A program made the position numbers and the translations under genes. From CAZDOD01 sp964506935 (GTDB taxonomy: Bacteria > Desulfobacterota > Zymogenia > Zymogenales > Zymogenaceae), in contig CAZDOD010000139.1 of NCBI GenBank assembly GCA_964506935.1, forward strand, positions 1 through 7,636: a DNA stretch of 7,636 nucleotides. Direction: 5' to 3'. Of the stretch, positions 5,313 to 7,636 are shown one piece after another. Every line of letters begins with the position of its first letter. Position 1 is the first letter of the stretch. The notes under the pieces are model-generated. The model saw only the letters and a list, made by a program, of their open reading frames with translations, had not been told where the DNA came from and made no database searches.

Positions 5313-7636
5313 CTACGCCGGCAGCCACACTGAAAAGATGGTGCCCTCCCCCAGATGGCTGCTCACGTCGATGCGGCCGTCGTGCGCTTCTACGATCTTC
5401 TGGGTGATGTACAGACCCAAGCCCAAGCCCTGGGGTTTGGTGCTATAGAACGGGTCGAATACGTGGGGCAACACGTCAGGCGCGATGCCCGAACCGCTGT
5501 CAGCGAATGAGATGCGGACCCCGGCCGGTGCTGCTTCGCTTGCCGCCGTTCGAGCCGTGCTTACCTCCAACCTACCCCCTGCCGGCGTGGCATCAAGGCC
5601 ATTGAGGATCAGATTCAAAAAGACCTGCCGCATCCGATCCGAGACCAGCGGGATGGGAGGCAGATCGTCGGCCGCGTCCCAGCTCAACTGGATCCTGCAT
5701 TCCTCGCACTTTTTCTTGCACAGAAAGAGCACCTGTTCCAGTAGGGCGTTGAGGTCGGTGGCTTTCTTTTCCTCCGGTTCGGACCTGCGGTGCAGGTCTC
5801 GAAATTGAGCCACGATGCCCGCCGCACGGCGCAGTTCCTCCCGGGCCACCTGCAGATAGCGGCTCACGTCGGCCCCTTCGGCCAGGTTCTTGTCGGCCAG
5901 CCCCAGGCAGCCAATGACCGACTGCAAAGGGTTGTTGATTTCGTGGGCCAAAGACGCGCCGAGCTGGCCGGCAATGGCCAGTTTTTCAGTCCTTAGCAGA
6001 GCGTCCTGGACCTTTCTCTTCTCGGTGATGTCTTCGACCATAGCGATAGCCAGCGGCGCTTCATTCTCTCTTGCACGCACCAAAGACACCGTCAACATGG
6101 CCCATACGACCTGGCCATCCTTGCGCATGTAGCGCTTGTCCAGACTGTACCTCTCGCGCTTGCCAGCCACCAGTTCCCGATAAAGGTCCCTATCGGCTGT
6201 GACATCCTCTGGATGGGTAAATTCGGTGAATACCATCTCTCGCAGCTCGTCGGCACTGTAGCCGAGTATCGCCTGCAAGGCCGGATTGCACTCCAAGATG
6301 CGACCCTCTGCATCAGCCAAGGCAATTCCGATGGCTGCACCGTCAAAGATCGCCTGCAGTCGGGCACCGCTGGCTTGCAGGGCTGCAGTGCGCCGGGCTA
6401 CACGCCGCTCCAACTCCTGAGCGTAGCGCTGTATCTGTTCGTACAAACGGACCTGTTGGATGCCGATGGCCAGTTGAGCTGCTATCTCACGGGCAATCTC
6501 CACCTTTTCAGGGCTTGGTGAGCCGGGGCTGGCCATTCCGAGGTTCAGCGACCCAAGCAGGGTGCCCTGAGCGAGAAGGGGCACGTTGATGTAGGAGCGC
6601 AGCCCTTCACCCTGCAGGGTCTGGAGCAAGGGAGACGGCGGTGGCAGAGCGCCAGCCTCCTCCACAACGTGGATCTGGCCCTGGGCTAGTTTCTCGATGA
6701 GCCACTCACTCCCTATCGAGCTATGCCAGCCCTTCGCCAACTGCGTCGCGCCCACCGCTCTGGAGGCGAGCAGAGACGCTTCATGTTTCTCCAGGTCGAA
6801 CAGGAGCACGCTGGCACGCAGGGAGGGGACCAGTTGCTGCACATGATCCAGGACCGCCTCGGCGATTTCCTCCGCAGATCGGGCGACCAGAATCGCCTGG
6901 TCGAGTTGGTGCAGAATCCGAAGGCGTTCGGCATAGCGCTGCAGCGCTCGTTGTGTCCGCCGCAGCTCGGTGATGTCCTGGAACACACCCACTGCGCCGG
7001 TGACACGACCCTGCCCGTCCTGGATGGGCGCACTGCTGACCAGCAGGTCGCGCTGCTCACCGCTAGGCCAACAGACAGCCATCTCCACGTTTCGGGAGGA
7101 CTGCCCATCCAGAGCCGAGCGGGTGAGCGGGAGTTGGCGGGGATCGTAGGGCGTGCCATTAGGCTCACAAAGGGCTAGATCAGCATGGCTCTCAAAGCCT
7201 TGGCCGTAGGGCAGCGGCCCGGCGCAGAGCCGCTCGGCGGCAGGGTTGGCCAAGACGATGCGGCTTTCCTCATCGACGACGACGATGGCTTCTGGCGCGT
7301 TGTCGATCACAGTTCGCAAGCGGGCTCGCTCCATTTCGAGTTGGGTCAGATGTCGCTTGCCCTCCGTCACGTCCCGTAGCGAAAACACCAGCCCTTGCGT
7401 CTCCCCCGCTCCACCTCGTACGGGTACCAGTGTCCAATCCCAATAGGTTATTCCCCGCTCCGGCTGGTCGGCGAACTCGAAGGGCCGTGCCTGATAGGCC
7501 ACCAGCTGGCCGACGTCGCGAACACCTTCAAAGATGGCCTGGTTCTCTGCGTTGGGAAAGAGGTCAAAATGACTGTGACCGATTAATTCTTCCTTGGCGT
7601 GACCCGAACCCTCGGCGTAGGCCGCATTCACGCGCA
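5313..7636 (-). CDS. Multi-PAS/GAF sensor histidine kinase (5' end outside window)
   Basis: At least 774 residues are visible and the N-terminus is cut by the right edge. The first visible GTG (7631) is inside a PAS fold (VNAAYAEG...EELIGHSHFDLFP), so it is not the start. Counting from that GTG, the order is: a partial PAS (1-95), a second PAS (about 103-225, ending VFQDITELRR), a GAF domain (about 240-396), a coiled coil (about 398-422) and a third PAS (about 425-540, ending MVEDITEKRK). A HisKA domain follows, with phospho-acceptor H563 in LAHEINNP, and then a HATPase_c domain. The HATPase has the N box N673/N677, G1 DSGSG at 711, F box FDPFYSTK near 725 and G2 GLGLGL near 735. No membrane span is seen, so it is probably a cytosolic sensor. 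The signal is unknown. Cysteines C638, C642 and C645 (CKKKCEEC) lie between HisKA and the ATPase. The gene ends in TAG, 20 nt before the response regulator, its likely partner. Confidence 0.95.
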   Translation of the reverse strand, partial: RVNAAYAEGSGHAKEELIGHSHFDLFPNAENQAIFEGVRDVGQLVAYQARPFEFADQPERGITYWDWTLVPVRGGAGETQGLVFSLRDVTEGKRHLTQLEMERARLRTVIDNAPEAIVVVDEESRIVLANPAAERLCAGPLPYGQGFESHADLALCEPNGTPYDPRQLPLTRSALDGQSSRNVEMAVCWPSGEQRDLLVSSAPIQDGQGRVTGAVGVFQDITELRRTQRALQRYAERLRILHQLDQAILVARSAEEIAEAVLDHVQQLVPSLRASVLLFDLEKHEASLLASRAVGATQLAKGWHSSIGSEWLIEKLAQGQIHVVEEAGALPPPSPLLQTLQGEGLRSYINVPLLAQGTLLGSLNLGMASPGSPSPEKVEIAREIAAQLAIGIQQVRLYEQIQRYAQELERRVARRTAALQASGARLQAIFDGAAIGIALADAEGRILECNPALQAILGYSADELREMVFTEFTHPEDVTADRDLYRELVAGKRERYSLDKRYMRKDGQVVWAMLTVSLVRARENEAPLAIAMVEDITEKRKVQDALLRTEKLAIAGQLGASLAHEINNPLQSVIGCLGLADKNLAEGADVSRYLQVAREELRRAAGIVAQFRDLHRRSEPEEKKATDLNALLEQVLFLCKKKCEECRIQLSWDAADDLPPIPLVSDRMRQVFLNLILNGLDATPAGGRLEVSTARTAASEAAPAGVRISFADSGSGIAPDVLPHVFDPFYSTKPQGLGLGLYITQKIVEAHDGRIDVSSHLGEGTIFSVWLPA

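Noticed and set aside
4522..5448. Long plus-strand open frame opposite the response regulator
   Set aside because: It is an antisense shadow of a well-identified OmpR-family gene, produced by GC-rich codon use.

Overview
The window is one strand of a GC-rich bacterial genome. Every convincing gene lies on the minus strand, so it reads from right to left. It holds a two-component regulatory pair, a strong intrinsic terminator, and then a membrane-bound uptake [NiFe]-hydrogenase operon in the order cytochrome c lipoprotein, small subunit, large subunit, cytochrome b, maturation protease (hyaABCD order). Both ends of the window cut a gene. The multi-PAS/GAF soluble kinase, the OmpR-type regulator and this style of group 1 hydrogenase would suit an environmental anaerobe or facultative organism, perhaps Chloroflexota. 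That placement is a guess from general style.

Region by region: 7636-5313 is a sensor histidine kinase whose N-terminus lies outside the window. 5292-4567 is its partner, a winged-helix response regulator. 4566-4342 is non-coding and holds the terminator, a possible extended -10 promoter and a perfect 9-bp inverted repeat. 4341-4051 is a monohaem cytochrome c lipoprotein. 4050-3929 is a short gap with a possible leader ORF. 3928-2771 is the Tat-exported small subunit. 2774-1059 is the large subunit. 1044-370 is the cytochrome b anchor. 364 to the left edge is the maturation endopeptidase.

The main discovery concerns the large subunit. A plain ORF search gives only a protein starting at a GTG at 2579, without the N-terminal nickel-binding motif. 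The same frame continues upstream to a GTG at 2774 that has a good Shine-Dalgarno and overlaps the small-subunit stop. It is interrupted by exactly two TGA codons, at 2597-2595 and 2588-2586. These fall at precisely the two cysteine positions of the invariant L1 motif RxCGxCxxxH (here R-I-UGA-G-V-UGA-T-T-V-H). The natural reading is a hydrogenase with two selenocysteines, both in the N-terminal metal-binding motif. The C-terminal motif keeps ordinary cysteines (DPCMAC). Known [NiFeSe] hydrogenases have the opposite arrangement, with one Sec in the C-terminal motif. Hairpins just downstream of the UGAs have the spacing and loop G expected of bacterial SECIS elements.

Together the genes would oxidise H2 outside the membrane, pass electrons through three FeS clusters to cytochrome b and the quinone pool, and perhaps also to the lipoprotein cytochrome c. 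HyaD trims the large-subunit C-terminus after nickel insertion. TGA serves as a normal stop at the ends of at least four genes here, which argues against a genome-wide reassignment of TGA.
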